Assembly (NCBI GenBank): GCA_039809495.1
Contig: JBDHVC010000017.1
Coordinates: 1-64,000 of the forward strand
Reading direction: 5' to 3'
DNA: 64,000 nucleotides
Source: JAFLCL01 sp039809495
Lineage (GTDB): Bacteria; Myxococcota_A; Polyangia; Polyangiales; Sandaracinaceae
Of the stretch, positions 16,236-24,486 are shown one piece after another. The notes under the pieces are model-generated. The model was given only the letters and a program-made list of their open reading frames with translations. It did no database searches and was not told the origin of the DNA. The stretch's first letter is position 1, and each line of letters opens with the position of its first letter. A program made the translations under genes and the position numbers.

Positions 16236-17555
16236 ATGCGCATGACGAGAGCGCTCCCACACCCGCTGCGTCTCGGCCTCGCGGCGCTCGGCATCGGCGC
16301 GCTCGTGAGCGGCTGCGCGCGCGGCCCCACGTCGGCGGACGAGGGGCCGATCCGCGTCGGCGTCGTCATGCCGCAGACGGGCTCGCTCGGCGAGGACGGA
16401 CAGAAGTGGATCGAGGCGATCCGCCTCGCGACCGAGGAGGTCAACGCCGCGGGAGGTCCGCTCCCCGGTCGCCCGGTCGAGCTCGTGATGCTCGACAGCC
16501 GGACGGACTCGGCGACCGCGGTCGAGGCCGCGACGCGCGCGGTGAACGAGAGCGGCGTCGTGGCGATCATCGGCGACGCCGGGAGCGACGGGACGCTCGC
16601 GATCTACGACGCCGTCACCGGCCCAGGCGGGATCCCGCAGGTGAGCTGCTGCGCGACCTCGCCGACGCTCACGGAGCGGATGATGAGCGAGCCGCCCGAG
16701 GAGCGGTTCTTCTTCCGCGTCGTCCCGTCCGACGCGCGCCAGGCGCAGGTCGTCGCCCGCATCGCTCGCAACATGGTGACCGGCGCGACGATCGGCACGC
16801 CGTGCTCGCGGATGGCCATCGTCTACATGAACGACACCTACGGGGCCCCGTTCGCCCAGGCCATCGCGGCGAGCTTTCGCGCCAGGGGTGGTGGCGACGT
16901 CGTGGAGGTCCCCTACACCGACGGCCGCTCGTCCTACAGCGCGGAGGCCCGCCAGATCGTCGAGGCCGATCCGGCGTGCGTCGCCTTGGTCAGCTACCCC
17001 GAGACCGCCGGCACGATCTTGCGCGACTACCTGAGCCTCGCCCCGCCGGGGCGGGACCCGCGCCTCTGGATCGGCACCGACGGGCTGCGCAGCGACGCCT
17101 TCGTGCGCCAGGTCGGCGCGAGCGTGCTCGCGCGGCTCGACTTCTTCGGCGCCTCGCCGATCACCCAGCCGCCCGGCCCCGCCTACGACGGCTTCGCCGC
17201 CGCCCACCGGGCCGTTTTCTCGGAAGATCCGGGCCTCTTCGTCAGCAACAACTACGACGCCGCGGCGCTCCTCTACCTCGGGATCGCGCGAGCCGGCTCG
17301 ACGAGCGGGCGCGCGGTGATGGAGGGCGTGCGGAGCCTCGGCGACCCGGACGGCGAGGTGGCGCGGCCGGGCGGGCTCGCGAGCGCGCTCCAGCGCATCC
17401 GTGCCGGCGGACGCATCAACTACAACGGCGCGAGCGGTCCGGTCGACGTCGACGCGCTCGGCGACGTGCGCGGCGACTACGAGGTGTGGCAGGTCTCGGA
17501 CGATGGAGGCGCCCTCGCCCAGGTCGCCACCGTCCAGTCGACGGAGCTCGAATGA
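16236..17555 (+). CDS. Periplasmic-binding lipoprotein (branched-chain amino acid receptor type)
   Basis: 439 residues, lipobox LVSGC (Cys27). The mature protein is a type I periplasmic-binding fold of the LivJ/receptor-ligand class: IRVGVVMPQTGSLGEDG at the start, IIGDAGSDGTLAIYD, FFFRVVPSDARQAQ, MAIVYMNDTYG, PYTDGRSSYSAEARQI, WIGTDGLRSDAFV and INYNGASGPVDVD. Members bind amino acids or similar small molecules. No ABC permease or ATPase genes lie here; instead it is followed, with 4-nt overlaps, by a lipoprotein and a TPR membrane protein, and preceded by two kinase genes. A sensory role is as likely as transport. Confidence 0.88.
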   Translation: MRMTRALPHPLRLGLAALGIGALVSGCARGPTSADEGPIRVGVVMPQTGSLGEDGQKWIEAIRLATEEVNAAGGPLPGRPVELVMLDSRTDSATAVEAATRAVNESGVVAIIGDAGSDGTLAIYDAVTGPGGIPQVSCCATSPTLTERMMSEPPEERFFFRVVPSDARQAQVVARIARNMVTGATIGTPCSRMAIVYMNDTYGAPFAQAIAASFRARGGGDVVEVPYTDGRSSYSAEARQIVEADPACVALVSYPETAGTILRDYLSLAPPGRDPRLWIGTDGLRSDAFVRQVGASVLARLDFFGASPITQPPGPAYDGFAAAHRAVFSEDPGLFVSNNYDAAALLYLGIARAGSTSGRAVMEGVRSLGDPDGEVARPGGLASALQRIRAGGRINYNGASGPVDVDALGDVRGDYEVWQVSDDGGALAQVATVQSTELE

Positions 17556-18055
17556 AGGCCTCGACGACGAGCCGAGGACGCCTCGCGCGCGTGCTGTCGG
17601 GGCTGCTCCTCGCCGCGGTCGCGGCGGCCTGTGGTCCTCAGATCGTGAAGCTCTCGATCCGCTTCCCCTCGACGCCGACCTTCCTCGTCGCGCGCTCGAT
17701 GCGGATCCGCGTCTACCCGCTCGACGAGACGTCCTGCGCGTCGCTCGTCTCGATCGTCGCCAACAACCGGAGCCCGGAGACCGAGCCGCTCTACGCGCTC
17801 GACGGGATCCCGACGTGTGACGTCCGCGCCGGCGCCACCCTCCCCGATCCCGGCGAGGGGCGCCACGCGTTCCTCGTCGAGGGGCTCGATCTCACGGGAA
17901 ACCAGACGATCCTCGCGGGCTGCACGGAGGCCGAGGTGTTCTCTGGCGCCAGGCTCTCCGTCGACCTCTTCCCGACGAGTCGCTACGACGCGGCGGCGAT
18001 CGCCGACCCACCCGGCGCGGTCACGCCGGAGCAGCGCTGCGGGGGCGCGCCGTGA
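17552..18055 (+). CDS. Small lipoprotein in the binding-protein operon
   Basis: 167 residues; ATG overlaps the previous stop (ATGA), so translation is coupled. Lipobox VAAAC (Cys27). The mature part is beta-rich (IVKLSIRFPSTPTFLVARSMRIRVYP) with a few cysteines (DETSCASL, IPTCDV, AGCTEAEV, EQRCGG) that could pair in the envelope. No family recognised. Its fixed place between the binding protein and the TPR protein suggests a joint complex. Confidence 0.7.
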   Translation: MKASTTSRGRLARVLSGLLLAAVAAACGPQIVKLSIRFPSTPTFLVARSMRIRVYPLDETSCASLVSIVANNRSPETEPLYALDGIPTCDVRAGATLPDPGEGRHAFLVEGLDLTGNQTILAGCTEAEVFSGARLSVDLFPTSRYDAAAIADPPGAVTPEQRCGGAP

Positions 18056-18927
18056 CGCGGGCGAGCGTGGGGGCGAGCCTCGCGTGGGCGCTCGCGCTCG
18101 CCCTGGGCGCCGCGCCGACGAGCGCCTGGGCGCAGGCGAGCTCCCGCGAGGCGCCGCTGCCGCCGACGGCGGCGACGCCCGACGCGCTCGCGCGAGCCGA
18201 GCAGGCCTTCCTCGACGTCGACTTCGACGGAACGCTCGCGGCCGCGCAGGAGGCGCTGCGCGAGGGCGGGCACAGCCCCGAGCAGCTCGTGCGCCTCTAC
18301 GAGCTGCTCGGCGTCAGCTCCGCGGCCGTCGGCGAGGCGGATCGCGCGCGCGACTTCTTCATCCGGATGCTCGCGATCGATCCGAGCGCCGACCTCGACG
18401 ACACCGTGCCGCCGCGCCTGCGGGCGCCCTTCCTCGAGGCCCGCGGGATCGTCACGTCGCGGCCCGAGCGGCTCGGCGTGAGCGTCGGCCTCGCCCGCGT
18501 ACAGAGCGCGCTCCACGTCCAGCTCACGGACCCCTTCCAGCTCGGCAGCACGGTGCGCGTCCACGCGCGGCTCGAGGGCGCGCTGGCCTTCACGACGACC
18601 GAGGCGGCCGCGCAGTCCGTCGTGCTCGCGCGCCTCGACGGCGCCTCGGAGGCCGACCGCGTCGAGTACTGGGTCGAGCTCGTCGATCCCTTCGGTAACC
18701 AGGTGCTCACGCTCGGTAACGAGTACCAGCCTCGCGTCGTCGGGCGAGAGCCCGCCGCGTCGCGGGGCGCCACGAGCAGCGCGGGCGGCGGCGTGCTCGA
18801 GGAGCCGTGGTTCTGGACCGTCGTCGGCGTGGTCGTGGTCGGCGCGGGCGTGACGGTCGGCACCGTCCTCGGCCTCGAGGCGAGCCGCCTCGAGGTGCGG
18901 ACGGGCGTCACGATCGGGATCGAATAG
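18052..18927 (+). CDS. Secreted TPR-like protein with C-terminal membrane helix
   Basis: 291 residues; GTG start overlaps the previous stop (GTGA). A Sec signal ends near AWAQA. Residues about 40-125 form two or three TPR-like helical pairs (ALARAEQAFLDVDFDGTLAAAQEAL, LYELLGVSSAAVGEADRARDFF). A beta-rich region follows, then a membrane helix about 255-280 (WFWTVVGVVVVGAGVTVGTVLG). Such TPR-beta-helix proteins are common beside myxobacterial Ser/Thr kinases. Stop codon is TAG. Exact function unknown. Confidence 0.75.
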   Translation: MTRASVGASLAWALALALGAAPTSAWAQASSREAPLPPTAATPDALARAEQAFLDVDFDGTLAAAQEALREGGHSPEQLVRLYELLGVSSAAVGEADRARDFFIRMLAIDPSADLDDTVPPRLRAPFLEARGIVTSRPERLGVSVGLARVQSALHVQLTDPFQLGSTVRVHARLEGALAFTTTEAAAQSVVLARLDGASEADRVEYWVELVDPFGNQVLTLGNEYQPRVVGREPAASRGATSSAGGGVLEEPWFWTVVGVVVVGAGVTVGTVLGLEASRLEVRTGVTIGIE

Positions 18928-18965
18928 CGGTCACGAAAGGCGGGCTCGTGGCCACGCTCCGGTTC

Positions 18966-20024
18966 ATGCGTTCATGCCTCGTTCGCCGAGCGCTCGTCGG
19001 ATCGACGGCGCTCCTCCTCTCCGCGCGCCTGCTCGGTGGCTGCGGGACGACCCACGTCGAGGCGCCGCTCGAGTCGCCCGCGGCGAGCGAGCGCGCGCCC
19101 ACGCCTCTTCCTCCACCGCCGGATCCGCCCCGCCCTCCGCCGAGCTACGAGGTCCACGAGTGGGGGCTCATCCGCGGTAACGCCCTCGATCACGCGATCC
19201 TCTCGGGCCCGCGGGCCGACGCGAGGCCCCTCGGGCTCGCGAAGCCGGTCCTCTACTTCCATCGTCACGGCGACGGCCCGCTCACGCTCGACGTCGAGGT
19301 CTCGCTCCCGAGCGGGCGCTTCCGCGAGGAGTGGCCCCCCGCCGCGATCGACGGCGCCTCGCTCGCGTGGCGTGGCGTCGGCGTCGAGGAGGGCGCCTGC
19401 GCGGGCAGCCGCTATCCGAGCATGGCCGATCCCGTCTGCAGCACGCTCAGCGGCGAGGGCTGCGAGGCCGCGGAGCTCCGCGTCGTCGAGTCGCCGAGCG
19501 CCGACTGCCTCGCCCACGCCGGCGAGCGCTTCAACCACCTCTTCTATCGCGCCGAGCTCGACGTCCCACCCGGCCTCCCGCTCGTCATCTCGAGCCGCCG
19601 ACGCCGCGAGCCGAGCGCGCGCGGGGTTCGCCCGATCCTCGGCTCGATGATCCGCGTGCGCGGCGGGCGATCGAGCGTCTTCGATCCTCCCAATCCAGGC
19701 GAGGAGCGCGGGCTCGATCCCCCGTCCCAGCCGCTCGCGCTCGGCCGCGCGGCCCTCGCGGAGGCGCTCGCGCTCGCGGGTCTCGACGAGGAAGAGCGCG
19801 ACGCGTTCATGCGCGCCTGGGGCGAGACGCTCTTTCCCCCCTTCGAGGGGGCGAGCGGCGGCGGCTACGTCGCGCCGTGGACGACGGACAGCGTGCTCTA
19901 CGTCCTTCGCGCCGAGGACGCGGAGCTCGCCTCGCGCCTGCGCTTCGAGCCGCCTCCGACGCGCGTCGAGCGCGCGATCGTCGTCTGGATCGACCTCGCG
20001 GACGCCGGGCTCTCGCGGCGCTGA
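18966..20024 (+). CDS. Predicted lipoprotein, unknown function
   Basis: 352 residues, lipobox LLGGC (Cys26), then a Pro-rich spacer. The mature part begins YEVHEWGLIRGN and has LAKPVLYFHRHGDGPLTLDVEVSLPSGRF, a Cys-containing middle (GACAGSRYPSMADPVCSTL, GEGCEAAELR, DCLAHAGERFNHLFY) and a C-terminal helical part (EEERDAFMRAWGETLFPPF). The HEWG and VLYFH segments recur in myxobacterial lipoproteins as far as I recall, but I know no function. It lies 38 bp after the operon and may be read through. Confidence 0.6.
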   Translation: MRSCLVRRALVGSTALLLSARLLGGCGTTHVEAPLESPAASERAPTPLPPPPDPPRPPPSYEVHEWGLIRGNALDHAILSGPRADARPLGLAKPVLYFHRHGDGPLTLDVEVSLPSGRFREEWPPAAIDGASLAWRGVGVEEGACAGSRYPSMADPVCSTLSGEGCEAAELRVVESPSADCLAHAGERFNHLFYRAELDVPPGLPLVISSRRRREPSARGVRPILGSMIRVRGGRSSVFDPPNPGEERGLDPPSQPLALGRAALAEALALAGLDEEERDAFMRAWGETLFPPFEGASGGGYVAPWTTDSVLYVLRAEDAELASRLRFEPPPTRVERAIVVWIDLADAGLSRR

Positions 20025-20027
20025 CGC

Positions 20028-20519
20028 TCAGCTCGCGGCGTCGGCGGGCTTCTTGGACCCGCCCGCGTCGAGCCGGATCGACTGCCACCGGATCCCGCTC
20101 CGCTCCTCGTCACCGAAGACCGACGCGCGCGTCGGGATGCCGTCGAAGGCGAGGCCCATCCCGAGCGCGTGGCCGACACGGCTCCAGCGGACGCGGCAGG
20201 GGAAGAAGTACTCGAGCGCGTTCTCCTCGACGCGCACGACCGTGTGGGCGCCGAGCGCGAGCGGCTTGCGGGTCGCGATCGCGAGGCCGAGCCCCGAGAC
20301 GTTCTTGACGGCGCCGACCCCGAAGCCGCCGGGCAGCGTGAACTGGACGCTCGAGGGATAAGGCACGCGCGGCATCCTCCGCGTCGAGTCCACGCGGTCG
20401 CCCGCGAGGAGCTGGCCGAGGCCGTAGAGGCGCGCCCGCTCGTCGTCGTCGAGCGGGACGAGCTGCGCCTTCCCGTGGAGGAGCTGATACTCGAAGATCA
20501 TGTCGAAGAGGTGGGGCAT
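20028..20519 (-). CDS. PilZ domain protein
   Basis: 163 residues. A PilZ-like domain starts about residue 45: TRRMPRVPY supplies the RxxxR-type c-di-GMP motif, followed by GVGAVKNVSGLGLAI and LEYFFPCRVRWSRV. It would respond to c-di-GMP in the cytoplasm. The short N-terminal part is Leu/Glu-rich and unassigned. It is convergent with the previous lipoprotein (4 bp gap). The 211 bp to rarA hold no gene I can see. Confidence 0.75.
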   Translation of the reverse strand: MPHLFDMIFEYQLLHGKAQLVPLDDDERARLYGLGQLLAGDRVDSTRRMPRVPYPSSVQFTLPGGFGVGAVKNVSGLGLAIATRKPLALGAHTVVRVEENALEYFFPCRVRWSRVGHALGMGLAFDGIPTRASVFGDEERSGIRWQSIRLDAGGSKKPADAAS

Positions 20520-20730
20520 GACGAACTCGCTTGCGCCTCGAACCGCGAGCGCGCGCGCTCGGGCCGGCTCGGGCGTCCTCGCCTCCCGGCGTGTGGATGG
20601 GACTGCAACGCCGGTGCCAGGAGGCGAGGAGGCGAGCGTTCGACGCGCGATGGGTCGTTTTGTTTGGCTCGCGAGGCGGGGCTCGGCGTGATCGGCGTGA
20701 ACGGCTCGGCGGATCCGGGGCAGCCGTGTC

Positions 20731-22134
20731 ATGGTGGACCCCACGGTCGTGCAAGACGTGACGCTCTTCGAGCGAATCCCCGCGGACAAGGCGCCGCTCG
20801 CCGAGCGGATGCGGCCGCGCACCTTCGAGGCGATCGTCGGGCAGGAGCGGCTGCTCGGGGCGGGCAGCGTCCTCGCTCGCGCGATCGAGGAGGACCGCGT
20901 CCCCTCGATGATCCTCTGGGGACCGCCCGGCACGGGCAAGACGACGATCGCTCGCGCGCTCGCGGCGCGCTCGAGGGACGCGGCGCTCGTGCCCTTCTCG
21001 GCGGTCCTCTCGGGCGTCCCCGAGCTGCGCAAGGTGATCGACGCGGCCCGCGAGCGGCGGCGCTCGCGCGGCTCGCGCACGATCCTCTTCGTCGACGAGA
21101 TCCACCGCTGGAACAAGGCGCAGCAGGACGCGCTCCTGCCGCACGTCGAGGACGGGACGCTCGTCCTCGTCGGCGCGACGACGGAGAACCCCTCGTTCGC
21201 GATCAACGCGGCGCTCCTCTCGCGGGTGCGCGTCTTTCGGCTCGAGCCGCACACCCCCGCCTCGATCGAGGCGATCCTGCGGCGCGCGCTCGCGGACGGG
21301 GCACACGGGCTCGGCAAGCTCGCGCTCGACGCGGACGACGACGCGCTCGCCGCGCTCGGGGAGGCGGCCTCGGGCGACGCTCGGCGCGCGCTCGACGTGC
21401 TGGAATTCGCGGCCGAGGGCGCGCGCTCACGGGGCGCGACGCGGCTCGCGCGCGGAGACGTCGAGGAGGCGCTCGCGGAGAAGACGCTCCTCTACGACAA
21501 GAGCGGCGATCAGCACTACGACGTCGTCTCGGCGTTCATCAAGTCGATGCGCGGCAACGCGCCCGACGCCGCGCTCTACTGGATGATGCGCATGCTCGAC
21601 GCGGGCGACGATCCGCTCTTCGTCATGCGGCGCATGCTGATCTTCGCGAGCGAGGACGTCGGCAACGCCGACCCGCAGGCGCTCTCGGTCGCGGTGAACG
21701 CGGACGCGGCGGTCCGCAGGCTCGGCATGCCCGAGGCGCTCCACCCGCTCGCGCAGTGCTGCACGTACCTCGCGAGCACGGTGAAGAGCAACGCGAGCTA
21801 CGTGGCCTGGCGCGCCGCGCGCGAGGCCGTCGAGGCGAACGGCCCGCTGGCCGTCCCGATGCACCTGCGCAACGCGCCGACGCGGCTCATGAAGGCCGAG
21901 GGCTACGGCGAGGGCTACCGCTACCCCCACGACGAAGGCGGGCACGCGCCGGGCGCGACCTACCTCCCGGAGAGGCTGCTCGGCGCGCGCTTCTACGAGC
22001 CGAAGAACAGCGGCTTCGAGAGCAAGCTGCGCGCGCGGCTCGAGCGCCTGCGGGCGGAGGACGAGGCCTTCGCGGAGGAGCGGAGCGAGGCAGCGGCCGA
22101 GGGGCGCGCGCGAGACGAGGATGATCGAACATGA
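20731..22134 (+). CDS. rarA: Replication-associated recombination protein A
   Basis: AAA+ ATPase of the RarA/MgsA/WRNIP1 family, acting at stalled replication forks. 467 residues with PLAERMRPRTFEAIVGQ, Walker A GPPGTGKT, Walker B DEIH, sensor ATTENPSF, and the tetramerisation domain (YWMMRMLDAGDDPLFVMRRMLIFASEDVGNADP). The acidic C-terminal tail is extra. The start is uncertain: GTG 20758 (VTLFERI) is an alternative. It overlaps the thioesterase gene by 4 nt. Confidence 0.95.
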   Translation: MVDPTVVQDVTLFERIPADKAPLAERMRPRTFEAIVGQERLLGAGSVLARAIEEDRVPSMILWGPPGTGKTTIARALAARSRDAALVPFSAVLSGVPELRKVIDAARERRRSRGSRTILFVDEIHRWNKAQQDALLPHVEDGTLVLVGATTENPSFAINAALLSRVRVFRLEPHTPASIEAILRRALADGAHGLGKLALDADDDALAALGEAASGDARRALDVLEFAAEGARSRGATRLARGDVEEALAEKTLLYDKSGDQHYDVVSAFIKSMRGNAPDAALYWMMRMLDAGDDPLFVMRRMLIFASEDVGNADPQALSVAVNADAAVRRLGMPEALHPLAQCCTYLASTVKSNASYVAWRAAREAVEANGPLAVPMHLRNAPTRLMKAEGYGEGYRYPHDEGGHAPGATYLPERLLGARFYEPKNSGFESKLRARLERLRAEDEAFAEERSEAAAEGRARDEDDRT

Positions 22135-22556
22135 GCGAGCCCACGAGCCCCCGCATCAGCCCCGAAGAGTTCCTCGCGCTCATCCACGAGACGAGCGGCC
22201 TCTCGCGGCTCTGGCCCTTCGAGGTGCTCTCGATCGGCGTGGGCGAAGCGACGCTGCGGATCGGCTACGAGGAGCGGCAGCTCCGCGCGGGCGGCACGGT
22301 GAGCGGGCCGACGCTCATGACCCTGGCCGACACGGCGCTCTACGCGGCCGTGCTCAGCCAGATCGGCCACGAGCCGCTCGCGGTGACGAGCGATCTGACG
22401 ATCCACTTCCTGCGCAAGCCACCGCCCGCCGCCGTCATCGGCGAGGCGAGGCTGCTCCGGATCGGGCGCCGCCTCGCGGTCGGCGAGGTGCGGATCCGCT
22501 CGGAGGCCTCGGACGTCCTCGTCGCGCACGCGACGGGTACCTACGCGATCCCCTAG
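22131..22556 (+). CDS. PaaI-type thioesterase (hotdog fold)
   Basis: 141 residues, ATGA overlap with rarA. Hotdog-fold features: GGTVSGPTLMTLADTALYAAVLSQIG as the central helix region and LAVTSDLTIHFLRKP as the hydrophobic strand. The usual HGG motif reads GGTVSG, so the catalytic residue set differs from classic PaaI. Probably hydrolyses an acyl-CoA; substrate unknown. Stop is TAG. Confidence 0.8.
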   Translation: MSEPTSPRISPEEFLALIHETSGLSRLWPFEVLSIGVGEATLRIGYEERQLRAGGTVSGPTLMTLADTALYAAVLSQIGHEPLAVTSDLTIHFLRKPPPAAVIGEARLLRIGRRLAVGEVRIRSEASDVLVAHATGTYAIP

Positions 22557-22594
22557 AGCCCCGCCGCCCGGCGCCGGGATCACTTGCGCTCCCT

Positions 22595-22623
22595 CGCCTC
22601 GCGTGCCACTGTCGCCGCCCTTC
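22595..22623 (+). promoter_or_regulatory. Possible promoter of rpsU
   Basis: Within the 112-bp gap before rpsU, a TTGCGC hexamer followed after 17 bp by CACTGT could be a weak promoter. It would give a leader of roughly 50 nt carrying the GAGGAG ribosome site, unlike the leaderless genes around it. Coordinates approximate. Confidence 0.3.
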
Positions 22624-22668
22624 GTGCCCCTAGGTCGGGCATCGTCGATCTGTCCGAGGAGTTTCCGC

Positions 22669-22974
22669 GTGAGCAATCCGATCGAGGCCGTTCAGAGCAA
22701 GCCCGTCGAGGTCGTCGTCGGCGACAAGGGCGTCGAGCGCGCCATCAAGCACCTCAAGCGCAAGATGGCCGCCGAGGGCATCCTCCGCGAGCTGAAGCGC
22801 CGCCGCCACTACATGAAGCCGTCGGTGAAGCGCCGGAAGAAGGAGTCCGAGGCCGCGCGTCGTCGGCGCAAGCGCGAGAAGCAGATCGTCGGGCCGCTCA
22901 CCGCGAAGGGCGAGGGGCGCAACGAGCGCAACGGGCGAGACGCGAAGGCGACCGCTCCGGGCGAGCGGATCTGA
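22669..22974 (+). CDS. rpsU: Small ribosomal subunit protein bS21
   Basis: 101 residues from GTG 22669, which has GAGGAG 7 nt upstream. The core is standard S21: PVEVVVGDKGVERAIKHLKRKM, LRELKRRRHYMKPSVKRRKKESEAARRRRKREKQ. The last 30 residues (polar, Gly/Arg/Asn) extend beyond the usual 65-70 residues. S21 binds near the anti-Shine-Dalgarno end of 16S rRNA, which is notable in a genome whose genes often lack Shine-Dalgarno sites. It ends in TGACAGCGCGCC, where the dispersed repeat begins. Confidence 0.96.
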   Translation: MSNPIEAVQSKPVEVVVGDKGVERAIKHLKRKMAAEGILRELKRRRHYMKPSVKRRKKESEAARRRRKREKQIVGPLTAKGEGRNERNGRDAKATAPGERI

Positions 22975-23129
22975 CAGCGCGCCTCACTCGACGTGATCCG
23001 TCGAGCGCAGACGCGCTGGCTCGGCGGGAGGGAGGCTCACGCCGATTCACTCGGCGTGAGGGAGGGTCTGGGGGCAGACCCTCCGACGAGGAAGGAACAG
23101 CGCGAATCAGGTCAACTGATTCGAGCTGT
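22975..23129 (+). repeat. Dispersed two-hairpin repeat, copy A
   Basis: Begins right at the rpsU stop. Hairpin 1: GGAGGGTCTG-GGGG-CAGACCCTCC (23061-23084, perfect 10-bp stem). Hairpin 2: ACAGC..GAATCAG-GTCAA-CTGATTC..GCTGT (23097-23129). The same layout is found inverted at 51477-51548 and partly at 48498-48569. It occupies the largest gene-free stretch here (22975-23313, 339 bp), which otherwise holds only a terminator. Confidence 0.75.
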
Positions 23130-23263
23130 GAGCTCGAGCGCGCGCCCGAGGTGAGCGCCCCGTCGGTCCTCGGGCCGGCGGGGCCGTTCGCGTTCACCGC
23201 CGCGTGACGAGCTCGACGCGCCTCGCGCGGTTTTGCGCTTCGCTCGGGACAGGGCAGACGAAG

Positions 23264-23293
23264 AGAGGGCTCGGCCGAGCGGTCGAGCCCTCT
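23264..23293 (-). terminator. Hairpin terminator candidate of the Cys-rich lipoprotein gene
   Basis: AGAGGGCTCG and CGAGCCCTCT form a perfect 10-bp stem with a 10-nt loop, 20-50 bp beyond the stop of the minus-strand gene. The U-tract is poor (CTTCGTCT). Confidence 0.5.
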
Positions 23294-23313
23294 TCGCGTG
23301 TGCGCTCCTCGCT

Positions 23314-24435
23314 TCAGCCCGCCGAGGCGCTCGCGCTGAACGAGACGCTCACCTCGACCGACACGCTGAGGCTCGCGGCGGCCTCGGCGGTGGCGGCCGC
23401 CGCCGCGCTCGCGCACGCGACCGCGTTGAGGCTCACGGCCATCGCCGCCTGCGGCACCTCGGGCGCGATGCGGATGATCTCGGCGCCGCTCTGCTGGAGG
23501 CGCTGGACACGCTCGCGGAGCGCGAGGATCTGGCTCACGCCCTCGCGCATCGCGCGCTGGACCCGCGCGAGGCGCTCCTGCTGCGCGGCGTCGAGGCCGC
23601 TCTCGACCGACAGGCTCGCGTGGCCCGGCGTGCAGCGCGCCTCCGCCTCGATGCGCGCGTCGCACGACGCGCGGCAGCGCGCGCTCGCGCTCGGCGGTCG
23701 CACGCGGCCCGTGCAGTAGGGCTCGCGGTAGGCGACCGAGCAGCCGCCTCGACACTCGCCCTGGCAGCTCGCCTGCGCGGAGACGACGCAGCGGCCCTCG
23801 CAGGTGCCGTCGCAGCGACCCGCGCACGAGCCGTCCGGCCCGCTCGCCGAGCAGGCGCCGTTGCACGCGCCCTCGCAGACCCCCGAGCACTGCCCGGAGA
23901 CGTCCACCGCGCAGCTGCCCTGGCACTGCGCGTCGCAGCGGCCTCGGATCTCGCCGCCCTCGCAGCTCACCTGCACCTGACCCGGATCGACCGTGGCCTC
24001 GCACTCGGCGATGCACTGGCTGTACGCGTTCACCGAGACCTCGCAGCGCGGCGGCGCGGCCTCGAGCCGCACCGTGGTGCGCGCGCGGAGCGCGGTGAGC
24101 TCGCTCCGGAACCGCTCGTTCGCGGCGGTGCACACAGCGCGAAGATCGCCTCCGAGCTCCGCGTCGCTCATGCCGAGCGCGCGGCCCGTGTTCCGGCACG
24201 CCGCGAGGAGCTGGTCGTGCGCCTCGAACGCGGCGGCGTGAAAGCGCGTCGTCGCGAGGAGGAAGGCCTCGAGCTTCGCCGCGGCGCTGCTCGAGCCGAA
24301 GTCGCGGTTGCACGCGGCGGAGCCGCCGCCGCCGCCCCCGCCGCCGCCCGTGGCGCGCCCACCGCGCGCGATCGGGCCGCAGGATGCGACGAGAGAGAGG
24401 GTGAGGAGAGGGAGGAGCGCCCAGGGTTGTCTCAT
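23314..24435 (-). CDS. Cys-rich lipoprotein with CxGxC repeats
   Basis: 373 residues, lipobox LVASC (Cys19), then a nine-glycine stretch. The central region (about 130-255) has more than 25 cysteines in short repeats such as CQGSC, CSGVC, CEGAC, CNGAC, CAGRC, CDGTC, CEGRC. Around it lie helical parts; the C-terminus becomes an alternating Ser/Ala/Val run (SLSVSVEVSVSFSASASAG). The repeats suggest many disulfides or metal thiolates in the envelope. ATG 24435 has TAGCTT 8 nt upstream. It is third in line after pal and cpoB. Function unknown. Confidence 0.75.
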   Translation of the reverse strand: MRQPWALLPLLTLSLVASCGPIARGGRATGGGGGGGGGSAACNRDFGSSSAAAKLEAFLLATTRFHAAAFEAHDQLLAACRNTGRALGMSDAELGGDLRAVCTAANERFRSELTALRARTTVRLEAAPPRCEVSVNAYSQCIAECEATVDPGQVQVSCEGGEIRGRCDAQCQGSCAVDVSGQCSGVCEGACNGACSASGPDGSCAGRCDGTCEGRCVVSAQASCQGECRGGCSVAYREPYCTGRVRPPSASARCRASCDARIEAEARCTPGHASLSVESGLDAAQQERLARVQRAMREGVSQILALRERVQRLQQSGAEIIRIAPEVPQAAMAVSLNAVACASAAAAATAEAAASLSVSVEVSVSFSASASAG

Positions 24436-24486
24436 GGGCACGCAAGCTATCGCCGAGCGCGGGCCGCTGTCGAGGCGCGCCGGGCG

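Noticed and set aside
20520..20730. Small open frames upstream of rarA
   Set aside because: No start signal, no conserved motif, Arg-rich translation typical of non-coding frames here.
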